Source of the DNA: Albirhodobacter sp048262715
GTDB lineage: Bacteria > Pseudomonadota > Alphaproteobacteria > Rhodobacterales > Rhodobacteraceae
DNA: 64,000 bases
Direction: 5' to 3'
Assembly (NCBI GenBank): GCA_048262715.1
Contig: JBLXEV010000001.1
Location: forward strand, 469,149 to 533,148
Below, in pieces: positions 34,559 through 42,933 of this stretch (positions within the stretch are counted from its first letter, which is position 1; the number at the start of each line of letters is the position of its first letter). The notes under the pieces are model-generated. The model did no database searches and was not told the origin of the DNA. It worked only from the letters and a program-made list of their open reading frames with translations. The position numbers were made by a program, and so were the translations under genes.

Positions 34559-35890
34559 ATGAAACACACAAGCACGGCGTTCGCGCTGGCTTTGGGGCTC
34601 GGTATTGCCCCCGCACTGGCCGAAGAGGTCACTCATTTCACTCTCGATAACGGGATGGAGGCTGTGGTGATCGAAGATCACCGCGCGCCTGTTGTCGTTC
34701 AGATGGTCTGGTATCGGGCAGGTGCCGCCGATGAGATGCGCGGTAAATCTGGTATCGCGCATTATCTCGAACACCTGATGTTCAAAGGCACGGATGAGAT
34801 GGCTCCAGGGGAATTCTCGAAAACGGTGACCGCCAATGGCGGCTCCGATAACGCGTTCACCTCTTATGACTATACCGCCTATTACCAGCGCATCGCCTCA
34901 GATCGGCTGGAGCTGGTGATGAAGATGGAAGCCGACCGGATGCGCGATCTGGTGATTTCGCCAGACGATTGGAAAACCGAGCGCGAAGTGATCTTGGAAG
35001 AGCGCAACCAGCGGATTGATAGCGACCCCGCAGCGCTTTTCTCAGAGCAACGCAGCGCCGCGCAATATCTCAACCATCCTTACGGCACGCCTGTGATCGG
35101 CTGGCGGCATGAGATGGAAACCCTCACCCGTGAGGATGCGCTCAAATGGTATCACGATAATTACGCGCCCAATAACGCGGTGCTTGTTGTCGCGGGCGAT
35201 GTGACACCTGCCGAGGTCGAGCGTCTTGCGAAGGAATATTACGGCCCGCTGGCGCCGTCCGATGCGATCCCCAAACGTCAGCGCGTGACAGAGCCGCCGC
35301 AACTGGCCGAGCGCCGCCTGAGCATGGCCGATCCGCGCGTCTCGCGCCCCTATGTCACCCGCAGCTACCTCGCGCCGGAGCGCAACGCCGGCGATCAGAA
35401 ACAGGCAGCGGCCTTGACCGTTCTGGCCGAGATCCTTGGTGGAAATGGCGCGACGTCGGTGCTAGGCCAAGCGCTGATTTATGATGATCCCAAGGCGCTC
35501 TATGTCGGCGCGGGCTATGACGGCACCTCGCTCGATGAGACGACCTTCAACCTCTATATCGCGCCTGCGGATGGCGTGAAGCTGGCGGATGCGGAAGCGG
35601 CGATGGATGCGGCTTTGGCGAAATTTATGCAAGACGGCGTGCCAGCGGATCAGTTCGAGCGGATTCGGATGCAGATCCGCGCGAGCGATATCTATGCGAA
35701 GGATGATGTGCAAGGCTTGGCCCGCCGTTACGGCGAGGCGCTGGCGACTGGGCTGACCGTCGAGGATGTGAAGGCATGGCCCGAAGCGCTGATGGCTGTG
35801 ACGGAAGAGGATGTAATGGCCGCCGCCAAGCAGGTGTTTGACAAGCGCAATGCGGTGACAGGCTATTTGATGCGGGAGCAGGGCGAATGA
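34559..35890 (+). CDS. M16-family zinc metalloprotease (active subunit)
   Basis: A 443-aa protein with a signal peptide (1-20, ending APALA) and an intact inverted zinc motif HYLEH (in GIAHYLEHLMFKG), with the third-ligand Glu in the VILEERNQRIDSDP segment. This is the pitrilysin/M16B layout, in which an active subunit pairs with an inactive homologue. It is periplasmic by the signal peptide. GAGGT precedes ATG 34559. The downstream partner overlaps by four bases (ATGA). Confidence 0.92.
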   Translation: MKHTSTAFALALGLGIAPALAEEVTHFTLDNGMEAVVIEDHRAPVVVQMVWYRAGAADEMRGKSGIAHYLEHLMFKGTDEMAPGEFSKTVTANGGSDNAFTSYDYTAYYQRIASDRLELVMKMEADRMRDLVISPDDWKTEREVILEERNQRIDSDPAALFSEQRSAAQYLNHPYGTPVIGWRHEMETLTREDALKWYHDNYAPNNAVLVVAGDVTPAEVERLAKEYYGPLAPSDAIPKRQRVTEPPQLAERRLSMADPRVSRPYVTRSYLAPERNAGDQKQAAALTVLAEILGGNGATSVLGQALIYDDPKALYVGAGYDGTSLDETTFNLYIAPADGVKLADAEAAMDAALAKFMQDGVPADQFERIRMQIRASDIYAKDDVQGLARRYGEALATGLTVEDVKAWPEALMAVTEEDVMAAAKQVFDKRNAVTGYLMREQGE

Positions 35891-37203
35891 ACATGCGGGT
35901 AGTCTTTGCGGCGCTGATTGCGCTGGTCTCGCCGATCCTGAGCCATGCCGCGCTGGCGGAGGTGAAGATCCAATCCGTTACCTCCAAGGGTGGCATTACG
36001 GCTTGGCTTGTCGAGGATCACGAGATCCCCTTCACCGCGCTTGAGTTGCGCTTCAAAGGCGGGGCCTCACTGGATGCACCGGGCAAGCGGGGCGCGATCA
36101 ACCTGATGACGGCGACCTTGGAAGAAGGTTCCGGCGATCTCGACAGCCGCGCCTTTGCGAAAGCGGCGGAATCTCTCGCGGCGCAATTCCGGTTTGATGC
36201 GGGCGACGATTCGGTTGCGATTTCGGCGCAGATGCTGACCGAGAATCGGGACGAAGCCGTGGCCCTGCTGCGCCGCGCGCTGATTGAACCCTCCTTCCCG
36301 CAAGCGGCGGTGGACCGCGTGCGCGGGCAGGTGCGCTCGATCTTGCAAGCGGACGCAACGGACCCGAACGCGATTGCCTCGGAAGTCTTTGGCAAGCTGG
36401 CCTTTGGCGATCATCCCTATGGCAGCTCGCTCAATGGCACCGAAGACAGCCTGAAAGCCTTGACCCGTGAGGATCTGATTGAGGCGAAGGACCGTGTACT
36501 CGCGCGTGACAGGCTCTACGTGTCTGCCGTGGGGGATATCACCCCCGAGGCGCTGGGCACTTTGCTCGATGATCTTCTCGGGGCCTTGCCGGAAACCGGT
36601 GCGCCGATGCCGGAAGAGGCCAATGTGAGCCTCACCGGAGGCACGATCGTGGTGCCCTATGACAGCCCGCAATCGGTGGTGATCTTCGGTCAAAAGGGGA
36701 TCGCGATGGAGGATCCTGATTTCTTCGCGGCCTATGTCGCAAATCAGATCCTCGGCGATGGCGGCTTTTCCTCGCGGCTGATGGATGAGGTGCGCGAGAA
36801 GCGCGGCCTGACCTATGGCATCGGCTCCTATCTCGTGCCGCGCGACTATGCGAAGACGTGGCAAGGCTCTTTCGCTTCCGCCAATGGCAAGGTGGCCGAG
36901 GCCATTTCGGTGATCCGCGACGAGTGGCGAAAGATGTCGGAGGGCGGCGTGACGCAGCAGGAGTTGGACGCGGCGAAGACCTACCTCACGGGGGCCTATC
37001 CGCTGCGGTTCGATGGCAATGGCACGATTGCGGGGATCTTGGTCGGGATGCAGATGGACGGTTTCCCGATTGATTATCCGGCAGGGCGCAATGCGAAGAT
37101 TGAAGCGGTCACGGCAGAAGATGTCGCCGCCGTGTCCAAGCGCCTGTTGGATGCCGATGCGCTGCGCTTTGTTGTCGTTGGGAAACCCGAAGGGATTGAG
37201 TGA
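35887..37203 (+). CDS. M16-family inactive partner subunit
   Basis: A 438-aa homologue of the preceding protein with a signal peptide (about 1-24) but no HxxEH: the matching segment reads RGAINLMTATLEEGS. The C-terminal halves keep the M16 fold, including SSRLMDEVREKRGLTYGIGS. The pair probably forms a heterodimer with the partner providing the substrate cage (known for other M16B pairs). Translationally coupled to the active subunit through an ATGA overlap. Confidence 0.9.
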   Translation: MNMRVVFAALIALVSPILSHAALAEVKIQSVTSKGGITAWLVEDHEIPFTALELRFKGGASLDAPGKRGAINLMTATLEEGSGDLDSRAFAKAAESLAAQFRFDAGDDSVAISAQMLTENRDEAVALLRRALIEPSFPQAAVDRVRGQVRSILQADATDPNAIASEVFGKLAFGDHPYGSSLNGTEDSLKALTREDLIEAKDRVLARDRLYVSAVGDITPEALGTLLDDLLGALPETGAPMPEEANVSLTGGTIVVPYDSPQSVVIFGQKGIAMEDPDFFAAYVANQILGDGGFSSRLMDEVREKRGLTYGIGSYLVPRDYAKTWQGSFASANGKVAEAISVIRDEWRKMSEGGVTQQELDAAKTYLTGAYPLRFDGNGTIAGILVGMQMDGFPIDYPAGRNAKIEAVTAEDVAAVSKRLLDADALRFVVVGKPEGIE

Positions 37204-37312
37204 GCCTTCTGTAAGCCGTCAATGCGATCCACCAATGCTATCCGGCGGGAGGGTGTGAATTCTCCCGCCGAATCTGTAGAAGCTGTTCCGGCTTTGTGCT
37301 AACCCTAGTGGC

Positions 37313-39277
37313 ATGAATGCTGAGAGCCCCAATATAAGCGCACCGCAACCGCGCTCCGCCCGTGTGGCGCTGGAAAGCCGTCCGGTGATCCGGCAGCTTG
37401 ATGACACCTCTGCCAATCGTATCGCGGCGGGTGAAGTGGTTGAGAGGCCCGCCTCTGCGGTCAAGGAACTGGTCGAGAACGCGCTGGACGCGGGCGCGGG
37501 CCGGATCGAGATCGCCTATGCGGATGGCGGCAAAACCCTGATCCGCATCACCGATGACGGCTGCGGGATGACCGCAGAGGATCTGCCGCTTGCGCTCTCG
37601 AGACACGCGACCTCGAAAATAGACGGCTCCGACCTGCTCAATATCCACACGTTCGGCTTTCGCGGCGAGGCGTTGCCCTCGCTCGGTGCGGTGGGGCGGC
37701 TGAGCATTACCTCGCGGGTGGATGGCGGGGAGGCGCATGAGATCCTCGTTTCGGGCGGCAATATCTCGCCGGTTCGCCCCGCCGCTCTCAATCGCGGCAC
37801 GGTGGTCGAGTTGCGCGATCTGTTTTACGCCACGCCAGCACGGCTGAAATTTCTGCGCACGGACCGCGCCGAGGCGACGGCCATCGCCGATGTGATCAAG
37901 CGCCTCGCGATGGCGGAGCCCTATGTCAGCTTCTCGCTGCGGGATCTTTCCGGCGATAAGCCGCGCGAGATCTTTCGCGCCGATGCGGAACAGGGCGAGC
38001 TGTTTGGCGCGCTCGCGGGCCGCCTCAGCCGTATCCTTGGCCGCGAGTTTGCCGATAACGCGATTCCGATTGATGCCGAGCGCGAGGGGATTCGCCTGAC
38101 GGGGTTTGCCGCCCTGCCAACCTATTCGCGTGGCGCGGCGGTGGAGCAATTCTTCTTCGTCAATGGCCGCCCCGTGCGCGACAAGCTGCTGATCGGGGCC
38201 TTGCGCGCGGCCTATATGGATTTCCTCTCGCGGGATCGTCACCCCGCCGCCGTGCTATTTTTGACCTGCGATCCTGAGCGCGTGGATGTCAACGTCCACC
38301 CCGCGAAGGCCGAAGTCCGCTTTCGCGAAAGCGGGATCGCGCGCGGGCTGGTCGTCTCTGGTTTGCGGCATGCCTTGGCGCAGGCGGGGCACCGCGCGTC
38401 GTCCACTGTCGCGGATGCCACTTTGGGCGCGATGCGCCCCGAGACGCCTGCGGGACGGATTTACCAGATGGACCGCCCGTCCATGGGTGCGATTCGCAGC
38501 GCCTATCAGTTCCAGTCGCCGCTGGCAGAGCGCAGCCATCCGGTAATGGAATTTGGGGAGGCCCCACAGAGCTATTCGGGGCAGGTCTTTTCTGGGCAGA
38601 GCTATTCCGGAGCGGCGGACCAATACGCGCCACAAAGCTACGCGATCCCGCCCTCCGCGCGGGCCGATGACACCGCGCCCTTGCGGGCAGGCGACAACCA
38701 TCCGCTCGGGGCCGCCCGCGCGCAGGTGCATGAGAATTACATCATCGCGCAGACCGCTCATGGCATCGTCATCGTCGATCAGCACGCCGCGCATGAGCGC
38801 CTCGTTTATGAGCGTCTCAAGCGGCAAATGGCGGAAAATGGCGTGGCGGCGCAGGCCTTGCTGATCCCTGAAATTGTCGAACTGTCCGCGCAGGATGCCG
38901 CCACGCTATTGGAGTTCTCCGAGGATCTTGCCCGTTTCGGCCTGACCATCGAGCCCTTCGGCGGCGGCGCGGTCGCGGTGCGTGAGACGCCCGCGATCTT
39001 GGGCGAAATCAACGCCAGCGCGATGCTGCGCGATATTCTCGACGAGCTGGCCGATCTCGGCGATAGCCAGCGGCTGCAGGCGCGGGTCGAGGCGGTGCTG
39101 TCGCGGATGGCGTGCCATGGCTCGATCCGTTCGGGACGTCAGATGCGCCCCGAGGAGATGAACGCCCTCTTGCGCGAGATGGAAGCCACGCCGCATTCCG
39201 GCCAGTGCAACCATGGCCGCCCGACCTATGTAGAGTTGAAGCTCTCCGATATCGAGCGGCTGTTCGGGCGCACATGA
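37313..39277 (+). CDS. mutL: DNA mismatch repair protein MutL (endonuclease type)
   Basis: A 654-aa protein. The GHKL ATPase N-terminal half (about 20-340) shows VKELVENALDAGA, ITDDGCGM, RHATSKI and GFRGEALPSLG. A flexible linker (about 375-455) contains SYSGQ/FSGQ repeats. The C-terminal dimerisation domain carries the endonuclease motif DQHAAHERLVYE, fitting DQHA(x)2E(x)4E, plus ACHGSIRSG, QCNHGRPT and LFGR. It should therefore nick DNA itself, consistent with alphaproteobacteria lacking MutH. The stop overlaps rmuC. Confidence 0.95.
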   Translation: MNAESPNISAPQPRSARVALESRPVIRQLDDTSANRIAAGEVVERPASAVKELVENALDAGAGRIEIAYADGGKTLIRITDDGCGMTAEDLPLALSRHATSKIDGSDLLNIHTFGFRGEALPSLGAVGRLSITSRVDGGEAHEILVSGGNISPVRPAALNRGTVVELRDLFYATPARLKFLRTDRAEATAIADVIKRLAMAEPYVSFSLRDLSGDKPREIFRADAEQGELFGALAGRLSRILGREFADNAIPIDAEREGIRLTGFAALPTYSRGAAVEQFFFVNGRPVRDKLLIGALRAAYMDFLSRDRHPAAVLFLTCDPERVDVNVHPAKAEVRFRESGIARGLVVSGLRHALAQAGHRASSTVADATLGAMRPETPAGRIYQMDRPSMGAIRSAYQFQSPLAERSHPVMEFGEAPQSYSGQVFSGQSYSGAADQYAPQSYAIPPSARADDTAPLRAGDNHPLGAARAQVHENYIIAQTAHGIVIVDQHAAHERLVYERLKRQMAENGVAAQALLIPEIVELSAQDAATLLEFSEDLARFGLTIEPFGGGAVAVRETPAILGEINASAMLRDILDELADLGDSQRLQARVEAVLSRMACHGSIRSGRQMRPEEMNALLREMEATPHSGQCNHGRPTYVELKLSDIERLFGRT

Positions 39278-40449
39278 TCGAGATGAGCGGCACCTCTTAC
39301 GCGCTGGATCAGATCCTTTTGGCGGGGGCCGTTGGCCTCGGGTTGTTCCTAGCTGTTTTCCTATTGCTGATCCTCCTCGTGCTGCGCGGCTCCAATCGCG
39401 CGGTGCGGATGACCGAGCCGATGGTCGGCCAACTCACCAATCTGGGCGCGCGGGTGCAGCAGCTCTCCGATGGACAGCACCAGCTATCGGGCGGGTTGCA
39501 TCACGTATCGGAGGCGCAGGCCGTCTCGCAGGCACGGGTGTTGGCGTTGATGGAGCAGCGCTTGGCCGAGGTTGCGCGCGGGATGACCGAAAGCCTGCAC
39601 GGCACCGCGACCCGCACCGCGCGCAGCTTGGGCGATCTGCATCAGCGGTTGGAGACGATCGACAAGGCGCAGGCCAATATCGAGAAGCTCTCGGGCAATG
39701 TGCTGAGCCTGCAAGACATCCTCTCGAACAAGCAAACCCGTGGCGCGTTCGGCGAGATCCAGCTGCATGATATCGTGCTCAAAGCGCTGCCATCGGATGC
39801 CTATACGATGCAGGCGACGCTCTCGAACGGGCGGCGCGCCGATTGCCTCGTGCATCTGCCCAATCCGCCGGGGCCGATTGCGATTGATAGCAAATTCCCG
39901 TTGGAGGCCTATGAGGCTTTGCGCCGTGCGGACTCGAAAGTGGATGCCGAACACGCGGCACGGATGCTGCGCACCGCCGTGAAAACCCATATTCGCGCGA
40001 TTGCGGAACGTTACATCATCGAGGGCGAAACGGCGGATGGCGCGCTGATGTTCCTGCCCTCCGAGGCGGTCTATGCAGAATTGCACGCCAATTTCCCCGA
40101 GCTGGTGCGTGAAGGCTTTGCCGCGAAGGTCTGGATCGTCTCGCCGACGACCTGCATGGCGACGCTCAACACGATGCGGGCGGTGCTAAAGGATGCGCGG
40201 ATGCGCGAACAGGCGGGGGCGATCCGCAAGGAACTCGCAGCACTTTATGGCGATGTGGACCGCCTCGTGACCCGAGTCGGCAATCTGGATCGGCATTTCG
40301 GGCAGGCCGCGAAGGATATCGAGGAGATCAAGACCTCCGCCGATAAGGCAGGTAAGCGCGCGCGCCGTCTTGATAATTTCGATTTCGAGGAATTGGCCCC
40401 CGATCATCCCGCCCAGACGGCTCCGCTCGTTCCCGCGCCGGATCTATGA
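39274..40449 (+). CDS. rmuC: DNA recombination protein RmuC
   Basis: A 391-aa protein: N-terminal membrane segment (about 15-40), a coiled-coil region (about 50-150) and a nuclease-like RmuC domain (about 150-360), with QTRGAFGEIQL, PIAIDSKFPLEAYEAL and VSPTTCMATLNTMRAV. RmuC limits sequence inversions at short repeats. The ATG at 39274 overlaps the mutL stop; ATG 39283 is the alternative. The coupling to mutL fits a shared role in genome stability. Confidence 0.9.
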   Translation: MIEMSGTSYALDQILLAGAVGLGLFLAVFLLLILLVLRGSNRAVRMTEPMVGQLTNLGARVQQLSDGQHQLSGGLHHVSEAQAVSQARVLALMEQRLAEVARGMTESLHGTATRTARSLGDLHQRLETIDKAQANIEKLSGNVLSLQDILSNKQTRGAFGEIQLHDIVLKALPSDAYTMQATLSNGRRADCLVHLPNPPGPIAIDSKFPLEAYEALRRADSKVDAEHAARMLRTAVKTHIRAIAERYIIEGETADGALMFLPSEAVYAELHANFPELVREGFAAKVWIVSPTTCMATLNTMRAVLKDARMREQAGAIRKELAALYGDVDRLVTRVGNLDRHFGQAAKDIEEIKTSADKAGKRARRLDNFDFEELAPDHPAQTAPLVPAPDL

Positions 40450-40521
40450 GGGCGCAGCAAGTGGCTCGAGTGACGGATTTGGGCTGCGCACCGCTGCGAG
40501 ATCTGCGATAGGCTGGGCGCT

Positions 40522-41631
40522 ATGAGCAAGAGCAATACCGTCATCTTTGATCGCGGCCCGAACGGCCAGCCCACGCAGTTTGCGGGGGCTGAACACGTGA
40601 TCCGTGCCGATACGCCAGAGGATGTGGCCACCGCATTCGAGGCGATGCGCGGCGCGCGTGCGCAGGGCAAATGGTTGGCGGGGTTTGCCAGCTATGAGCT
40701 TGGCTACTGCCTCTCGCGCCGATTGAGGCCGCTTTTGCCAGAGCGCCGCGATTTGCCGCTCTTGGCCTTCGGGGTTTATGATGGACCGGAGGCCTACACG
40801 CCCCGCGCAGCCGAGGCACAGGCTACGCTCGATGCGCCTGAGGTCGATTTTCCTGCCTATGCGCAGGCCTTCCAGCGCCTGCATGATTATATCGGCGCGG
40901 GTGATTGCTATCAGGTCAATCTGACCTTCCCGATTCCCGTGACCTCTCCCGCCTCCGCGCCCGATCTCTATGCGGCGCTCACGAAGGGTGCTGTGCCGCA
41001 CGGGGCCTATGTCGATCTCGCAGGCGCACGGCTGCTCTCGCGCTCGCCGGAGTTGTTCTTCCGCGTGACGGGGGATCGGATCGAGACCCGCCCGATGAAA
41101 GGCACCCGCCCGCGTGGCGGCACGCCGGAGGAAGACGCGGCGCTTGTCGCCGATCTGCAAGGGGCGGTGAAAGATCGCGCCGAGAATCTGATGATCGTGG
41201 ATCTTCTGCGAAATGATATCTCGCGGATCTGCGAGATTGGCAGCGTGAAAGTCCCGAAACTGTTCGAGGTAGAGACCTACCCGACCGTGCATCAGATGAT
41301 CTCGGTGATCGAGGGGCGGTTGCAGCCGGAAACGGGGCTACCCGAAATCCTCGCGGCGATGTTCCCCTGTGGCTCGGTCACCGGCGCGCCGAAAATCCGC
41401 GCGATGGAGATTATTCACGAGTTGGAGACCGCGCCGCGCGGGGCCTATTGCGGGTCGATCGGTTGGGCGTCACCCGAGGGGGACATGGAGTTCAACGTCG
41501 CGATCCGCACCCTGACCGAGACAGGCGCCGGGCAATATCGGCTGAACGTGGGCGGCGGAATCGTGCATGATAGCCGCGCCGAGGATGAATATGAGGAGGC
41601 GCTATGGAAAACCCGATTCCTCAAAACTTGA
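40522..41631 (+). CDS. pabB: Aminodeoxychorismate synthase component I
   Basis: A 369-aa chorismate-utilising enzyme. The C-terminal catalytic domain has the PMKGTRPRGG segment whose lysine (equivalent to the PIKGT motif of PabB rather than the PIAGT of TrpE) forms the covalent intermediate, then LLRNDISRICEIGSV, PTVHQMIS and FPCGSVTGAPKIRAME. It lacks the first half of the long TrpE N-terminal region, as short PabB enzymes do. It makes 4-amino-4-deoxychorismate for folate. It overlaps pabC by 28 bases. Confidence 0.9.
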   Translation: MSKSNTVIFDRGPNGQPTQFAGAEHVIRADTPEDVATAFEAMRGARAQGKWLAGFASYELGYCLSRRLRPLLPERRDLPLLAFGVYDGPEAYTPRAAEAQATLDAPEVDFPAYAQAFQRLHDYIGAGDCYQVNLTFPIPVTSPASAPDLYAALTKGAVPHGAYVDLAGARLLSRSPELFFRVTGDRIETRPMKGTRPRGGTPEEDAALVADLQGAVKDRAENLMIVDLLRNDISRICEIGSVKVPKLFEVETYPTVHQMISVIEGRLQPETGLPEILAAMFPCGSVTGAPKIRAMEIIHELETAPRGAYCGSIGWASPEGDMEFNVAIRTLTETGAGQYRLNVGGGIVHDSRAEDEYEEALWKTRFLKT

Positions 41632-42221
41632 AGATCATCGAGACCTTCGGCTGGCATCCCGATGAGGGCATTCGTCGCTTGCCGCGTCACCTCGCGCGGC
41701 TGGAACGCACCGCCTTGCAACTTGGTTTTCCGCATGATCCGGCACAGGTGGAGCGAGCTTTGGCAGTCTTGGGCGGGGCGGAGCCGCTGCGGGTGCGACT
41801 GACGCTGGATGCGCTGGGGCAGGTGGACGTGACGACGGGCCCACTCACGCCGACAGGCCCTTGGCGGCTGCATATCTCGGGCGTGCGACTGGCCTCGGAG
41901 GATCCGTTCCTGCCGATCAAAACAACCCAGCGCGCTACCTATGATGCCGCGCGGGCGGTACTGCCCGAGGGCGTTCAGGATGCTATTTTGCTGAATGAGC
42001 GCGACGAGATCTGCGAGACGACAGTGGCGAATATCTTCCTCAAACGCGGTGATCATTATCTGACGCCGCATGCGGAGGCGGGGCTCCTTCGCGGGATCTT
42101 GCGCGAGGAAATGTTGGAGACGGGGCAGGCGCAGGAGGCCTGTCTGACGCTGAAAGATCTGCATACGTGCGAAGTGTTCATTGGCAACTCCCTGCGCGGG
42201 TTGATCCCTGTCACCTTCTAA
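41604..42221 (+). CDS. pabC: Aminodeoxychorismate lyase-type class IV aminotransferase
   Basis: A 205-aa fold-type IV PLP enzyme that should release pyruvate from aminodeoxychorismate to give p-aminobenzoate. The PLP lysine is in LPIKTTQRATYD; DAILLNERDEICETTVANIF is the cofactor loop and GLLRGILRE follows. It is shorter than E. coli PabC (about 270 aa), missing part of the N-terminal domain, as is usual in this lineage. The start lies inside pabB (28-base overlap), so synthesis is coupled. Confidence 0.85.
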   Translation: MENPIPQNLKIIETFGWHPDEGIRRLPRHLARLERTALQLGFPHDPAQVERALAVLGGAEPLRVRLTLDALGQVDVTTGPLTPTGPWRLHISGVRLASEDPFLPIKTTQRATYDAARAVLPEGVQDAILLNERDEICETTVANIFLKRGDHYLTPHAEAGLLRGILREEMLETGQAQEACLTLKDLHTCEVFIGNSLRGLIPVTF

Positions 42222-42231
42222 AGGCGCGCCG

Positions 42232-42933
42232 TCAGGACCACGTCACATCGCCTAGAAAAATATAACCTGCGCCGTAGATTGTCTTGATCAGCTTAGGGTT
42301 TTTCGGATCTTCTCCGAGCTTGGTGCGCAGCCGTGAGACACGGACATCCATCGCCCGATCAAAGCTCTCGCCCGCCACGCCGCCAAGGCTCTCTTGCATC
42401 TGTGCGCGCGAAATCAGCCGGTTCGGGTTTTCCAAAAACAACCGAAGCACTTCTCCCTCCGCATGGGAGAAGCTGGTTTCCTTGCCCGCCTCATCCACCA
42501 GAACATAGCGGTCAAAATGGGCGACGCACTGGGCGAAGCGCGCGGTGTTCTGCGCGCGGGCCGCATCGCGGGTGCCTTTGCGCAATTGCGCGCGGACACG
42601 GGCGACGACCTCGGCGGGATCGAAGGGCTTGATGATGTAATCATCCGCGCCTAGTTCGAGCCCCGTCACACGGTCCTGCACCTGTGCGCGGCCCGAGATG
42701 ATGATGATCGCAGCGCCGGATTCCAGTGCGAGACGATGCACCAGTGCAAGCCCGTCCCGATCCGGCAGGCCGAGATCGACAAGGCAAACATCGGGCTTGT
42801 TGCGCTTGAGCCCCGCCTCAAAGTCGGTGGCGCGGCCATAGGAGGTTGTGCGGAAGCCGGCTTCCTCCAGCGCATCCGCCAGCATCTTGCGGATATCGGG
42901 CTCGTCATCGAGGATCGCGATATGGGCGCTCAT
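42232..42933 (-). CDS. OmpR-family response regulator next to the CoA-ligase/ABC cluster
   Basis: A 233-aa regulator: receiver domain (1-115; DDE at 9-11, phosphoacceptor D53 in LVDLGLPD, Lys in IIKPFDP) and a winged-helix domain (about 130-228, FDRAMDVRVSRLRTKLGE, IKTIYGAGYIF). Its start overlaps the stop of the hybrid kinase gene by four bases, so they form one operon and a cognate pair. It probably controls the divergent ligase/transporter operon and possibly its own (inference from position). Convergent with pabC. Confidence 0.88.
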   Translation of the reverse strand: MSAHIAILDDEPDIRKMLADALEEAGFRTTSYGRATDFEAGLKRNKPDVCLVDLGLPDRDGLALVHRLALESGAAIIIISGRAQVQDRVTGLELGADDYIIKPFDPAEVVARVRAQLRKGTRDAARAQNTARFAQCVAHFDRYVLVDEAGKETSFSHAEGEVLRLFLENPNRLISRAQMQESLGGVAGESFDRAMDVRVSRLRTKLGEDPKNPKLIKTIYGAGYIFLGDVTWS